Shown in pieces: positions 1 to 11,920 of a stretch of DNA of 64,000 nucleotides. A model generated the notes under the pieces. That model searched no databases. It saw only the letters and a program-made list of their open reading frames with translations, and had not been told where the DNA came from. A program made the translations under genes and the position numbers. Positions within the stretch are counted from its first letter, which is position 1; the number at the start of each line of letters is the position of its first letter. Source of the DNA: Sepioteuthis lessoniana (lineage: Eukaryota; Mollusca; Cephalopoda; Myopsida; Loliginidae); NCBI GenBank assembly GCA_963585895.1, contig OY757947.1, forward strand, positions 37,795,450-37,859,449, written 5' to 3'.

Positions 1-789
1 GAGCTCGAAGTGCATATACAAACACATTCTGACGAGAAGTCATATACTTGTGAAATGAGTGGCTCTAGCTTTTCAACCAATTCGGGAGTTCAAGTGAATA
101 TGCAAAGACACAGAGGAGAGAAACGATATCTTTGTGAAGTTTGTCACTCATCCTTTGCACTACAATCAGATTTAGTAAGGCATATAAGAACACACACTGG
201 AGAGAGGCCATATTCATGTGAAATTTGTGAATCTTCCTTTTCCCGAAAATCAATCTTGGATGAGCATAGGCGAACTCACACTGGAGAGAGGCCATATTCC
301 TGTGATATATGTGATTCTTACTTTTCCCGTAAATCAAGCTTGGATACGCATAGTCGAACACACACAGGAGAGAGACCATACTCCTGTGACATATGTGATT
401 CTTACTTTTCCCGTAAATCAAGCTTGGATACGCATAGTCGAACACACAGAGGAGAGAGGCCATACTCCTGTGACATATGTGATTCTTCCTTTTCCCATAA
501 ATCAAGCTTGGATATGCATAGTCGAACTCACACAGGTGAGAGACCATACTCCTGTGATATATGTGATTCTTCCTTTTCCCATAAATCAACCTTGGATAGT
601 CATAGTCGAATTCACACAGGTGAGAGACCATACACCTGTGACATATGTAACTCATCCTTTTCCCGAAAATCACATTTGGATGATCATAGTCGAACACACA
701 CAGGAGAGAGGCCATATTCCTGTGACATATGTAACTCTTCCTTTTCCCAAAAATCAAATTTGAACAGGCATATGAAAACACATATATGA
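1..789 (+). CDS. C2H2 zinc-finger protein, 5' partial (locus 1)
   Basis: The frame is already open at base 1 (ELEVHIQTH, the end of finger 1), so the start lies off the window; the Met at 10 is internal. After a degenerate finger 2 (CEMSG...NMQRH, second Cys and first His lost) come eight canonical C-x2-C-x12-H-x3-H fingers joined by TGERPY linkers, ending KTHI and TGA at 787-789. Predicted helix contacts (-1,2,3,6) run LSDR, RSIE, RSST, RSST, HSSM, HSTS, RSHD, QSNR. Fingers 5 and 6 are identical, which suggests a recent one-finger duplication. The family is nuclear and DNA-binding. No effector domain is seen, and the target is unknown. The closest paralogue is 23239-24012, which has one finger fewer. 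The frame is intact, so the gene may be functional. Confidence 0.85.
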   Translation, partial: ELEVHIQTHSDEKSYTCEMSGSSFSTNSGVQVNMQRHRGEKRYLCEVCHSSFALQSDLVRHIRTHTGERPYSCEICESSFSRKSILDEHRRTHTGERPYSCDICDSYFSRKSSLDTHSRTHTGERPYSCDICDSYFSRKSSLDTHSRTHRGERPYSCDICDSSFSHKSSLDMHSRTHTGERPYSCDICDSSFSHKSTLDSHSRIHTGERPYTCDICNSSFSRKSHLDDHSRTHTGERPYSCDICNSSFSQKSNLNRHMKTHI

Positions 790-1858
790 GAAATGCCATA
801 TTCCCTTGAAGCTTTTTGCTCTCCATTTTCATGTACGTCAATTTTGACAGCGCTCATGAAAAATCACCCTGGATAAAAGAACACTTCTCCTAATTAACGG
901 GATTATTCGTAATGAATTTTGTCAAAATTGCAGGTAAAATTTTCATCAAGAGTACAGTTTGTAAAGACAAGCTCTAAACATCGACATTATAATAGTAATA
1001 TTTCAGTTAAACTTTATCACCACAAAGCGTACTTTACCGTCATTTGTCATTTTTGATTTACGTCGAATGCACATTATTCTGTGGTGTTCATACTATTAAA
1101 TTATCTTTTTAAAAAGTCCAGAATTATTCATCGAATTTATGATTTGTGGTAAAATCGTAATATAAAGAACTTACATAAGGAATAGCATAATATAAAAATC
1201 ACTTCCCCCCCCTTCTTTTTTGGTCATGGAAGTCTTGATTTTTCTAATGGTTGCTATTCTCCATCTAAGGTCCCTCAGTTATCGTGTTGACTAATCCACG
1301 GATAATTCTTTATCTAAAATAAATTAAAAAAAATAAAAGCCTATCCTTAAAATGAAAACAAAACCCAAGAAAGCAACCAATATACGAACGTAATTAATTT
1401 GAGTTTTACAACAATTTCAAAGTCGTTAATAAAACTAATTTTTTAAAAGTTTAAATGTTTTTCTTTAATAGTAGTTTTATGTTTGTGGCGTTTTAAACTT
1501 AACTGAATCGAAAAGTTCCTCTCACATTTGTTGATGTTAATGATCAGACCTAAAGAAAAATATCCAAGTTATATCCCTCTGAATTAAAATAAAATAGTTT
1601 CCTCTGAGGGACAGTGCATTGTAGATTCGTTGGGACTGGATGACGGAACAATTGACGATAGAGACGAGTTGCGAGAGATGATCAGGGAGATCCATGCTGA
1701 CAGCGTGACATGATGATGATGATGATGACGAATAATACTATTTCTTATGAATATGTAGGACTTGTTCACTTATAAACCGTCCGTCTAGACGTCAAACACA
1801 AGTACACGTAGATATTTCGAACAACACTGATTACCATTCTGCTAACGTGTTCGTATGA
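790..1858 (+). repeat. 3' flank of locus 1, duplicated at 24013-24983
   Basis: Nearly the same sequence follows the stop of locus 4. Together with the coding part, positions 1-1858 pair with 23308-24983. A shorter stretch of the same flank follows locus 2 (5734-6670), and an orphan copy lies at 52377. The two long copies differ by one finger (84 bp) and by about 100 bp missing from the 24.8-kb copy. AATAAA-like words occur near 1317, but no poly(A) site can be fixed. No separate gene is seen. Confidence 0.75.
1645..1735 (+). mobile_element. LINE 3'-end scrap with (TGA)n tail
   Basis: The translation reads like the last residues of an RTE-type LINE ORF (DDGTIDDRDELREMIREI, then ADSVT) and is followed by a short TGATGATGATG tail. 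Similar ends occur at 24797-24852, at 26606-26795 and at the end of the long RTE copy near 34640. The reverse-strand His-rich reading here is only the complement of the TGA tail. Confidence 0.5.
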
Positions 1859-2110
1859 TAAGGAAAAAAAAATAAAAAAGAAAAAAAAAAGATAATTTCA
1901 AAACATTACAGATAAACCTATCACGAAAATTGTTTATAATCAACTAGACATCAAACTAGGACAGTTTACCCCAGAAGAACTTGACGTTGTAGGAACATAA
2001 ATTCTGGATATTCTTCAGGTTAAAAATCTGTAATCGATAAATTACGAGAAAACTATCAATTAAGAGAAGGAAAATAATAAGGAAATGCAGTTTATAGACG
2101 ATAAAGTTGA
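1859..2110 (+). mobile_element. Mosaic: RTE fragment and orphan ZNF 5' flank
   Basis: Positions about 1905-1995 match the long RTE copy at about 33200-33285; the reading includes QLDIKLGQFTPEELD, the stretch just before the reverse-transcriptase core. Positions about 2005-2105 match the 5' flanks of the minus-strand ZNF loci (for example 11290-11375), including their putative splice acceptor in minus orientation. An A-rich run lies at 1861-1892. Confidence 0.55.
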
Positions 2111-3000
2111 CAATAAATAAAATTAGGACGGTACATAATTATGTAAGTCTAAATTAAAAACTCCATCTATTAGGAGTTTGAGGACGTTTTTTTGAAGAAG
2201 ATTGCAAACAGACAGAAAAAAATACACCCCTACCACACATCTTAGCTCGTACAATATCTTATTTTAAATAGCTTCAAAAATGAAGAAAATAACTTAAACA
2301 AACTCTTATCCCAGTTGAATAACATTTCTATTTAATTCGCAGGTAAATTAAAAAAGAAAATAAAGTGAACTTTCATTGGTGGCACTTATCTATAAGAGTA
2401 CATTTAAATTTGTTTCAGACGATAAAGTTGACAAATAAAATAGTTAGTTTGTTGTTTTCATAGTCGATAAATATAAACAATGAAAGTTCAATAAAAAGAA
2501 AAAAAATTGCCAGAAGAATAAATGAAATGAACATTGATCACAGAGAAGTATTTATACTCCATATTTAATATTATACATTATTAAACAGTTGAGAAAATGT
2601 ACTTACTTACAAATACGGTAATATAGGATGAAAAAATCGGTTGTCCCGAATGAAATATGGCTTTCAAGTAGATTTGTGTGATAAGGCCAGTTGTATTGTT
2701 TTCGTATTTATTGCCTTCTTGGTAGAAAAATATTTTAATACAAATTACCAAAATGAAGAAATGACAATTTTTTTTCTTTTCCATGTTATTTCCAATATCT
2801 AGTTAAAGAATTCAGTTGTTTTTTGAATTAAAAATGAAAAATAGTTTTATTTTAGTTTTAGTTTTTAATTAACCTTTTCTTTCTTTATTAGACAACTGAG
2901 AAACAGATAAAAGAACGTTTTGACATCCCCACCCACAAGAAATTGATTATTATTGCTTTTTAATCATATACGTGTTTCTAAAGTTGAAAAATAGTAAAAT
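2110..3000 (+). repeat. EZ repeat, copy 1 (5' truncated)
   Basis: The sequence matches 35270-35960 and 45920-46600 in the same orientation and 15000-15640 and 20260-20920 inverted. Shared landmarks are GACGATAAAGTTGAC near 2420, AACAATGAAAG near 2477 and the TTTTAATTAACC region near 2860. It is non-coding as it stands. Positions 3001-3261 hold nothing that I recognise. Confidence 0.6.
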
Positions 3001-3261
3001 AATGTAGATCCCGGAATATTTTGACTTTATTAACACGCAGTTGAAAATATCTCATCGACTGAAAGTTATGTTAACTTCCGCCTCCTGATGGTGTGGAGTG
3101 TTATTGACTGGTAAAGGATTATATTGAAAACTGATTTGTCCGCTAAATTGGCTGAATTAGAATTGTTTAAATAAAGGGAATAGCTTGAAATAGAAAGGTT
3201 TTTGACAATTAAACTGTACTCATACTAAACTAAATTGTTTGAAATAGAACTGATAATCAAC

Positions 3262-3925
3262 TGAAGATTACCGTTGGCACAATCATATGAGGTACTAGGG
3301 CTTGACAATCAGCCAATTGATCGGATCAAACCTGTCCAACTGTCCATCAAGCCCAGTAAGGACAAAAGGTGTGTGTTGATAGTGACTTGACTAGTTGGTT
3401 ACCGTGTCCAGGACTACTCAGCTACAAGGAAATTGTTCTCAGGCATCATATGTTGCCACCCACGGCTAGCTAATGATCCCGTGGGAGGAGTTTTACCTTT
3501 CTGCAGAGGTGTAGTCAGCGTATTCTACAGCTACCAGCATCTCGTCCTCAGGCAACACGTTTGGCCACTAACGGCCAACCGATGACCCCGTGGGAGGAGT
3601 TTTACCTCTCAACAGGAATAGAGTCATCATATTCTACGGCCCGACCTGAATAGACGGAATTGCGTTTGTGTAATATTTTAGTCAAATACAAGAATATTTT
3701 ATTGATCTCGATCGTTTGATTTTTTAATGTTTGTAAGATGGCGACGGAGATGTGAGCTCCCATTTTTTAAAAATATAAACAACTTAAAAACACTAGGCAT
3801 GACTTCCTTCATTTTGTCATTTGTGTTATATATCAATAAAAAATAAAGGTTTTCATAATACATAATGTCAATTATTTGTCAACTGAGGTTAACAAAGTAC
3901 GTTCCACTACAAAATCACCCCGTGC
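3262..3925 (+). repeat. X repeat, copy 1, with unoccupied SINE target
   Basis: This stretch pairs with 26805-27640 and, inverted and more diverged, with 54605-54995. It carries the sub-motif GTGGGAGGAGTTTTACC twice (near 3480 and 3588), where the 26.8-kb copy has it once. Positions 3872-3884 are the empty form of the site where the 27.3-kb copy received a SINE. Confidence 0.65.
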
Positions 3926-3949
3926 TATTGGTTTTTATTGATTTTTTAA

Positions 3950-4160
3950 TATCATCTAAAATAATCAGAGATGTTCATGAGATTTGTACATATCGAGAAA
4001 GATATCAATTTGACTTTGACTAACAAGGTCTGGATTGGACATTTTTTGTCTGATAATAATTTATTCAAATCTAAAATAATCATAGAGATGTTTATGAGAT
4101 TTTAGCGTTACGAGATGGATATCTATGTGATTAACAAGCTGTGGATTAGAGAAGTTAGGA
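3950..4160 (+). repeat. Imperfect direct repeat of about 117 bp, two copies
   Basis: CTAAAATAATCA followed by GAGATGTT(C/T)ATGAGATTT and an ACAAG-TGGATT block occurs at about 3955-4040 and again at about 4072-4155. Nothing gene-like is seen from 4160 to 4500; that stretch is AT-rich. Confidence 0.45.
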
Positions 4161-4499
4161 AAAATTATTTACCAACTCTTTATAGAACGAAGAATATTTG
4201 TGAAAAGCAGGTCACTTTTAAAACAAAAAAATTAATAATCTGCATGTGAATTCTTTTTTTAATTTACAGAAAGATAACAAAAATTATTTACCTAATCCTT
4301 GAATTCTAATAAAATTTTGTTGATATTTTGTGAACTTGTTCAGAAATCAATGTCACAATAATTAGCAAAAAATACAGAAAATAACATGGCTGACTATATT
4401 AATCTCTCGTTTTAAAGTGGGTAAACAGCACTTTCAAAAATCCGTACTATAACAAATATTAATGTGAGATTTTAAAGATGTTTGTGGAAGTGACTGATT

Positions 4500-5127
4500 C
4501 ATTTCCAGGAGCTTTTCGGATGGCTGGAAGAGAAATATTGGTAATTATTCATTTTATTTCATTTTTTTTACAAAATTCTTCATCATGAGGAGGGTAAATA
4601 GAAATATCTGTATATATTAGAGAAATATCAAGGAGGATTGATGGAATCTTTCCCATGTGCTTTTCGGATGGTTGAAAGACAAATATTGATAATTATTAAT
4701 TTCGCTTTTATCATATTTCATGTTTTACCCAAAGAGTAAACCAAAAATCCATGACTGAAACTTTATCTTGGGGAGGGTACATAGCCACATAAGTCTCAGG
4801 TGACAAAATTACGCCTAGTTGGGAGTTTGAAGACGTTGAGAGGAGGAGATTTTCTTAGGTGATAGGAGGAAATTAACCCCACTTCTTTTTAGCTTGTACA
4901 AAAAAAAAATTGAAGTAAATTCTGACAAGCACTGCTATTCTATACGAGGATATTCAAATTTGTTTTGGACGATAAAGTAGACAAGAAATTAAATAACTTG
5001 TTTGCAGTTTTCATCGTCGATAAACATAAACAATGAAAGATCAGAAAAAGATTTGCCAACGGAACAACTAAAACGGACGGTGATAAGGGAGAATTAGTTT
5101 TACGCAATATATAACACGAAATATACA
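4500..5127 (+). repeat. EZ repeat, copy 2, cut off by ZNF pseudogene
   Basis: It shares landmarks with 13.9-14.5 kb and 19.3-19.75 kb, including CTTTCCCATGTGCTTTTC near 4650 and GACGATAAAG near 4968. After CACGAAATATACA the other copies continue with TTATTGAATAG. Here the sequence switches directly to zinc-finger repeats at about 5128. Confidence 0.6.
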
Positions 5128-5733
<606 letters not shown>

Positions 5734-6670
5734 TGATAGAAGCCATATACATTTGAAACTTATTGCTCTCCATTTTCATTTACGTCAATTTTGGCAGCGT
5801 GCATGAAAAATCACACTAGATAAAACAACACTTCTGATTAACGGGATTATTTGTTATGAATTTAGTTAAATTTACAACCACAATTTACGTTGAGAATACA
5901 GATTTTAAGCAGACGCTAGAAAATTCGACATAATACATTCTTTTGTGATTAGGGATAAAAGCATTTAGAAATTAGGGCATAAAAATATTTCAGTTAAACT
6001 AATCCAATGACAATACTTCCTCTAAAATAAATTAAAAAAATAAAAGCCAATGCTTAAAAATAATTTTAAAATGTAGAAACCAAGCATGCAACCAATATAC
6101 CAAGATAATTAATTTGAGTTTTACAACAATTTCAAAGTGTTTAATAAAGTTAATTTTCTTAACAATTAAATTTTTTTTAATATTAATTATTTATTTGATG
6201 TTTGCGACGTTTTAAACTTAGCTGATTCGAAAATCTCACGCTGCCTCTAACTTTTGTTGGTGTGTATGATCAAACCTAACAAAAAATATCACAGTTATGT
6301 CCCTTTGATATAAAAGATATTTCCCTGGCAGGGAAAGTGCATTGTGGGATTTCTCGTTGTGGGATATATGAAAAAAAGATAGATGAGAATCCATCATGGT
6401 ACATAGTGGTTGGAGATTTGACTGGTGTCTACAGAGTTAAAACAATTCTCTTCATGGTCATTAGACGCATATCTCTGTCTGTGGTTTGTAAATCTATTTG
6501 ATTTGTTGTCCACCCACGAATCCCTCTCTTTCCATTTTTGTTTAAATATTTTCTTTGTTGACCAAATTTTACGTTGTTTTTTGTCTATGCCGCCATTTGT
6601 AATATTTTTTACAAAGTTGCAAGAACGTAATATTACTATTTCTTTTGAATATGTATAATTTTTGTATTCA
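5734..6670 (+). repeat. 3' flank of locus 2, shared with loci 1 and 4
   Basis: It is similar to 790-1560 and 24013-24790, and from about 6010 also to 52400-53100. It carries the same CTCTCCATTTTCAT-(G/T)TACGTCAATTTT block just after the coding part. The short open frames here are not supported as genes. Confidence 0.6.
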
Positions 6671-7060
6671 TACCCGATCGACGGAAGTCATTCAAGAAGA
6701 AACGGTTGGAAGGGAACCAGAATAAGTATGACATACAATTACAGTACACGGAACAAGACTTTGTCAGAAAAAAAAGGAATGAAATGAACATCAATGTTAT
6801 CGATAGAACCAGATTTCGTCTATGGAGAAAGACTATGAGATTCGTCAGACTTTGTCAGTTAGACAACAAAATAATGTGGTGCCATCATTTGGCTTGGTAA
6901 CTAACATAAGACTTTTTGAAAATCCTCGACTGTTTGACGTCGAAAAAATTATAGAACTAATCCTCTATAATATTCGGCATTGTTCGAATTTTTTTGTCTC
7001 TTTTGTTCATATTGTGTTGTTAATTGTGGAACCGACACCCGAAGTTTTTTTTTCCAATTG
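6671..7060 (+). repeat. W repeat, copy 1
   Basis: It matches 16330-16640 and 53140-53450, including TTCAAGAAGAAACGGTTG and GACTATGAGATTCGTCAGAC. All three copies keep parts of the same reading frame, but it is short and unrecognised. Confidence 0.6.
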
Positions 7061-7639
7061 AACTACGAGAACAACACAAAACAAGGAAAAGGGTAACCCA
7101 AAGCCGACTACTTAGACATAATTTTTCCGATGCAGGTGTCTTTGAGGAACGGGTAACGATTCAGAAACCTTGTTAAAGAAGTTGTGTTTACCAAACACGG
7201 TCATGTTCACAAAATATATTGTTGTTAATAAACCTGGAAAGTTGTTACATTTTCATCCAAGATAGATCTGCTCATCTATACATATCTAATCTTTGAGAGA
7301 TACTTTTTAAACCACAAAATGCTCATTTTGTTACAAAAGCTAATTCTGTTGAAAACTAAATTTTCATAGAAAAGTATATTTGAAGAAATTTTTGTCTATG
7401 GAAATGAACGTTATTACAAGAGAGGTAACTATGAAATATTTAAACTCTTTCTTAAAGAATAATCTTATAAGTTTTTCACAATAGATGTGACTTTATGGTA
7501 AAATAAATGATATATTATATTCAGGGAAAAGTCGAAATATTTCTTGGCCATGTGCCAGGTTTCTATTCTATGTAATAAATACAATTATAAAAAAAATCAA
7601 GACAAGTTAAGAATATTTAATTAACTTATATATTTTAAA
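7061..7639. other. No gene recognised; AT-rich spacer
   Basis: I see no long open frame, tandem repeat or known element in this stretch. Confidence 0.4.
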
Positions 7640-8110
7640 ATGTATATGTCGGCAAGAGGATTTGTTTTTAAGTTAGTTATTTTTCTTTCACACGTGTTTC
7701 TAGCATTTTACGTCGTCTTCAGGAAGTAAAAAGGTTTGTCTTTGTTTTCCCTTTAATCTATATAATGGGGATTATTTTGCTAAGATTGTGGTTCTTTTTA
7801 ATTTCAGTATTTATGTTTGTGAATTTTCAGTGCTGTTTAATTTTCCGTGACCAATTTTAATCTCTGCAGGTGTTATTTCTCTTTTTCTTTTCTTATCTTT
7901 TTTCTTTATTATGTATATGTATATATTTCCGTTTTTTTTTTGTTTTCCTTTTAACTTCTTCCCCCTAAAAAAATTTATGATTGTTGATATACCATAAAAT
8001 TTACGTGACTACTAAAATAATCTATCTATGATAGTTGCTGTGCCATAAATTTCAACTGACTACTAATATTCCTCCCAGGGTAATTGTGTGTTGAGGAGGT
8101 GTCTGTGTCT

Positions 8111-8173
<63 letters not shown>

Positions 8174-8250
8174 GTTAAGTTCTGTTTTATTGTAGGTTTG
8201 GATTTTTCTATGAAATCAGTTATAACATAAAAGAACAACACTTCCCACAT
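7640..8250 (+). repeat. U repeat, copy 1, with (GT)n tract
   Basis: The sequence matches 27640-28080 and 56560-57086, for example CTTTCACACGTGTTTCT, CGTGACCAATTTTAATCTC and CTATGATAGTTG. A pure GT dinucleotide run occupies 8114-8170. The last U copy is where the 85-bp satellite begins. Confidence 0.6.
8114..8170 (+). repeat. (GT)n microsatellite
   Basis: It is an uninterrupted GT run of about 28 units inside a U repeat. Confidence 0.95.
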
Positions 8251-8339
8251 AAAAGGTTATTAACATTAATATATTTTCAATGTTTAAGTATTCTTATCAA
8301 ATTATTTTAGAAACAGATCCACTTAACCTATTTATGAGA

Positions 8340-9660
8340 TCTGAACAAATACATCTACTTAAGTCTGAACGGATCTAGGATTAATGACAATGAACGGGTA
8401 CGGGTACTCCATACTTCCTAAACCACCGGAACCAAAGCCTCATCATCAGTTGCATTTAGTTGTTATATCAAGGACTCTCCATTTTTATGGCAGGGGTGAA
8501 GATGAACTTGGATAATGGTGGTAAAATTTAAGTCACCGATATATTTATGGATACGGCTGATGGTGAAATTTTTCTGGGTGATTTATCCAAGAGAATTCAA
8601 AGAACTGATAAACAATGAACAATTGTTACAATTATTCATTTTCAACCGTCAAAAGTGTGCTTGTCCATTAGATACCACATGGTCATATGACTATCTCAGA
8701 AATTCTTTCGCGACCTCTTTTTCTCTCAGATTTTTTAACAGTAAAGATGCCCTCCTTTGACTTTTAATATTAAGTATGTTTCTCTTGTCTGGTCATGATA
8801 CAGTAATAATTTATTATACTATGTCTCGGTAAGGAAGACGTTTTACCACTTTGTAATTTTGGTAAGTATATCATATATATATATATAATCTTCTTATATA
8901 TTTACATGAACTGATCCTGATTTCATTCCGTTTATTCACTATGAATGTATCAGTGCATATATTAATGCTAATATTGTTTTTTTAGTGAGTTGGAAATATT
9001 AAATTGACCCATAGATGAGGCCGTAACAAATACGACCACACAGGGTTTGTGCAGATCTAGGATTAATGGCCATAATCATGTGCTTCTTACTACCCAAACC
9101 TTCAGAAATTAAGCCTCACCATCAATTTGGTGAGGAGTCTTACCCCACTGAAAGTGGATATGGTGTGAATTTAGTGGTGAAAATTAAATCACCCATATAT
9201 TTATGGCTACAGCATTTAGTGAAATTTGTCTGGATGATCTATCCAAGAGAAATTAAAAGAATTGTCATTCAATCAAATCAAGGTTATTTTAAAGATTATT
9301 TAACAACAAAACAATTTCTTTGGTAAATGAAAACACACAAGATAAAATTCAGTGGTTAAGAAAAGAAGAAATGTCTATTGAAGAAGAATTTTTATAAGAC
9401 TGATTGAAGGTATATCTAGTATTTTTCGAAAATATAAAATGTTGGAAGATTCGTAATTTAATTTTTTCATTGATTTTTATCACTAGTGTTTTGCGAAGAT
9501 ATAAATTGGAACTGTTTCTATTCATAATTTGCCCAGATAATGTAATACGTATGCCAATTGATCAAATGAAAGAAATTGATTCCCTCACAAAAACAGTCGA
9601 GAAGCAGATATCCCCAAGAAAATATTTCTGATGAAAACTTCACAGATAATCGAGGGCTGT
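8340..9660 (+). repeat. V repeat, two diverged copies, with T repeat between
   Basis: Positions about 8370-8600 and 9050-9270 are diverged copies of one unit (GATCTAGGATTAATG, then TATATTTATGG, then TTTATCCAAGAGAATT). They also match 18335-18560 and 41120-41340. A T repeat joins them at 8770-8860. The point 8853-8870 is intact here but interrupted by a SINE in the 17.9-kb copy. Confidence 0.55.
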
Positions 9661-10188
9661 TACAAATACACAAGCTTAAGTCGAATCACTGCTGTTTACC
9701 CTGGAGCAATTAGCAAGAAGCATTGATCTCTTCGTGAAATTGGATAATTTTTCCACACTCACAGACACACACACAGACAATATATATATATAAATCATTT
9801 TTTAAAAATTTACAATGATTACAAGAATGAAAAAAACACAAAAAGGTTTACGCAAAAATGTATACAGATTCGTTTTAAAAAGAAGATAAAACTGAAATAC
9901 GAAGATTTCTTATGAGGGAAAACACATTTACTAAAATAAATATTTGTCCTTCCAATACGTTAGTGAGTAAAGCAAATTAAGAAAATTTTTCTCGATCAAA
10001 TGAATTTATCATTAATGTTTTTATTTATTTATTTACTTTAAATCGGAATTAAATTCATATCATGAAATATTTAGCTTCTTGTTTCAGGAATGAAATGAAT
10101 ATTCAGTTTTTCGATGGTTCTGATAAAGTCCGAAAAATAAATTTTAATGACAAGTGAAAGTTTATTTAACACACACTCACACATATAC

Positions 10189-10220
<32 letters not shown>

Positions 10221-10462
10221 ATATATATACACGCACATATACATATGTACACCCGTAGATATAAATATATACATATATACACTCATATACATGCAATCTG
10301 TATTGTCTGTACATGGTACAAGGAAATCAGACAAGATCAAAAAAGAAGAATCATGTTCAAGAGAAGAAGTTTTGTTTTATCCAGTTTGATTTTTCGAGTG
10401 CATTAGTAAACGTGATTAACTTGAAAATAGAGAGCTACAAATTCACAAGAATAGGGTTTCTC
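9661..10462 (-). repeat. 3' flank of locus 3, shared with locus 6
   Basis: It matches 41950-42600 in the same relation to the neighbouring minus-strand ZNF. It contains an AT/AC microsatellite (about 10170-10300) that has a counterpart at 42350-42450. The overlapping open frames through the microsatellite are artefacts of the repeat. Confidence 0.6.
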
Positions 10463-11005
10463 TCATATGTGCGTTTTCATAGGCCTGTTCAAATTAAAAA
10501 AATTTAAAAAGGAAGAGTCACATATTTCACAGGAATATGGCTTCTCTCCCGTATGTGTCTGCTTATGCATATTCAAAGTTGATTTTTCTGAAAAGGACAA
10601 GTCACATATTTCACAAGAATATCGCCTCTCTCCGGTGTGTATTCGCCTATGACCATCCAAGATTGATTTTCGGGAAAAGGAAGAGTCACATATATCACAG
10701 GAATATGGCCTCTCTCCAGTGTGTGTTCGCCTATGATTATCCAAAGTTGATTTTTGGGAAAAGAAAAAGTCACATATGTCACAGGAATATGGCCTCTCTC
10801 CAGTGTGTGTTCTTACATGCGTCTCTAAATGTTCTTGTCGTGCAAAGGAAGAGGAACACATTTCACAAATAAGTTGCTTCTCTTTTTTGTGTCCTTCCAT
10901 ATCCACTTGAGCTCCCGAATTGGTTGAAAAGCTTGAGACACTCATTTCACAAGTATTTGATTTCTCTCCAAAATGTGTTTGTATATGCACTTCAGACTCC
11001 ACCAT
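10463..11005 (-). CDS. C2H2 zinc-finger ORF, N-terminus disrupted (locus 3)
   Basis: The open frame is 180 residues. It starts at a Met inside what was finger 1, then has the family's degenerate finger 2 (CEMSV...DMEGH), a finger CEMCSSSFARQEHLETH, and three canonical fingers. It continues with a finger whose helix reads SEKSTLNMH and ends with a damaged last finger (SSFLNFFNLNRP, first His changed to Pro). The equivalent of the normal start is at 11068, but codon 2 there is TAA, and two adjacent Ser codons of finger 1 are TAA TAA (about 11015-11020). The original start therefore cannot reach the array; only the internal Met at 11005 can. The locus is probably a pseudogene in decay, although the shorter frame could still be translated. 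Confidence 0.6.
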   Translation of the reverse strand: MVESEVHIQTHFGEKSNTCEMSVSSFSTNSGAQVDMEGHKKEKQLICEMCSSSFARQEHLETHVRTHTGERPYSCDICDFFFSQKSTLDNHRRTHTGERPYSCDICDSSFSRKSILDGHRRIHTGERRYSCEICDLSFSEKSTLNMHKQTHTGEKPYSCEICDSSFLNFFNLNRPMKTHI

Positions 11006-11068
11006 ATTTGAAAATTATTAGCTGCATATTTTGCAAGAAAATGGCTTTTCCTTTCTTTGTGTTTACAT
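11006..11068 (-). pseudogene. Disrupted first finger of locus 3
   Basis: Aligned with locus 6 (43668-43730), the frame is kept but reads ATG TAA at the start and AGC TAA TAA TTT after the second Cys, where the others have CAA and two Ser codons. Three single-base changes account for all three stops. KPFSCKICS before the double stop is still recognisable. Confidence 0.75.
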
Positions 11069-11307
11069 ATTTCATTAGAATTTCTCACCCGGACAAGAAG
11101 ACCAAGCGGTTTTACAAAATATTTCTCACCAGTGTTTATCAGCAAAGACGCCACCAAACTATGAAAAAAAAACCAATCCTTCCTTCAATAGAATATAATT
11201 TATCCCTGTAGATATTCAAATATTCGTTTGAAAGAGGATCTCTTTTAAAATCCTGATCATCAAGAAAATACTGTATCAAAAGTGAAGAACTTCTCCGGTT
11301 TAAAAAT

Positions 11308-11345
11308 CTGTAATCGATAAAACAAGAGAAAACTATCAATTAAGA
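11308..11345 (-). other. Putative 3' splice site of the ZNF exon, locus 3
   Basis: On the minus strand a T-rich tract (TTTTCTCTTGTTTTATCGAT) runs into TACAG, with AG at 11309-11308. The same block lies at the equivalent place in loci 4, 5 and 6. It sits about 240 nt upstream of the ancestral start. Confidence 0.5.
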
Positions 11346-11885
11346 GATGGAAAAGTACTAAGGAAATGCAGTTTATATTAAGTCATATATTTCAAAAAGA
11401 ATATTTTAGCAAATTTTTGAAAAATGCTTTATCGTTTTTTTTTTTTTTGTGTATTAAATTTTATTTGAAATGGGTTCTATGACTCAAAATAAAAAAAGGA
11501 AACTACCTTACCTTTACGTTTGCATGTAGTGTTTAAAAAAGAAAGAGAAATCTGATATAGAGTCTCTCTTTCTTCTGAACATAAATCCCTATAAGATACA
11601 CATACTCATAACAAATGGATTTTAAATTAACTTTTGACGTCAACACATTAAACCAGCTAGACTAGTGGACCAGATTAAGTCAGCATCCATCGAGAATTTT
11701 TCAGTTAATGTTACAACCTCTAAATTTGCCGTATGTGCTCCGGGACCCATTCTCTCACAAATTCTCGTTACTCACGTGGAAAAAAATGACTGCTATTTTT
11801 CAAGATGGTCATCTCATAAAATAGGAAAAAAAAACGTTTTCAATGCTAAACATTCAAAGGATTGGTGGATAGATGCGAACAGATT

Positions 11886-11920
11886 AAGATAGATAGATAG
11901 GTAGATAGATAGATAGATCG
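11886..11920 (+). repeat. (GATA)n microsatellite
   Basis: It is a short AGAT/GATA run, with a counterpart in the locus 6 flank at about 44785-44815. Confidence 0.85.

Noticed and set aside
1584-1769. Minus-strand frame with a His-rich run
   Set aside because: The His codons are the complement of a (TGA)n LINE tail. The same occurs at 24702-24893.
8026-8250. Minus-strand His-Thr repeat frame
   Set aside because: It is a translation of the GT microsatellite at 8114-8170.
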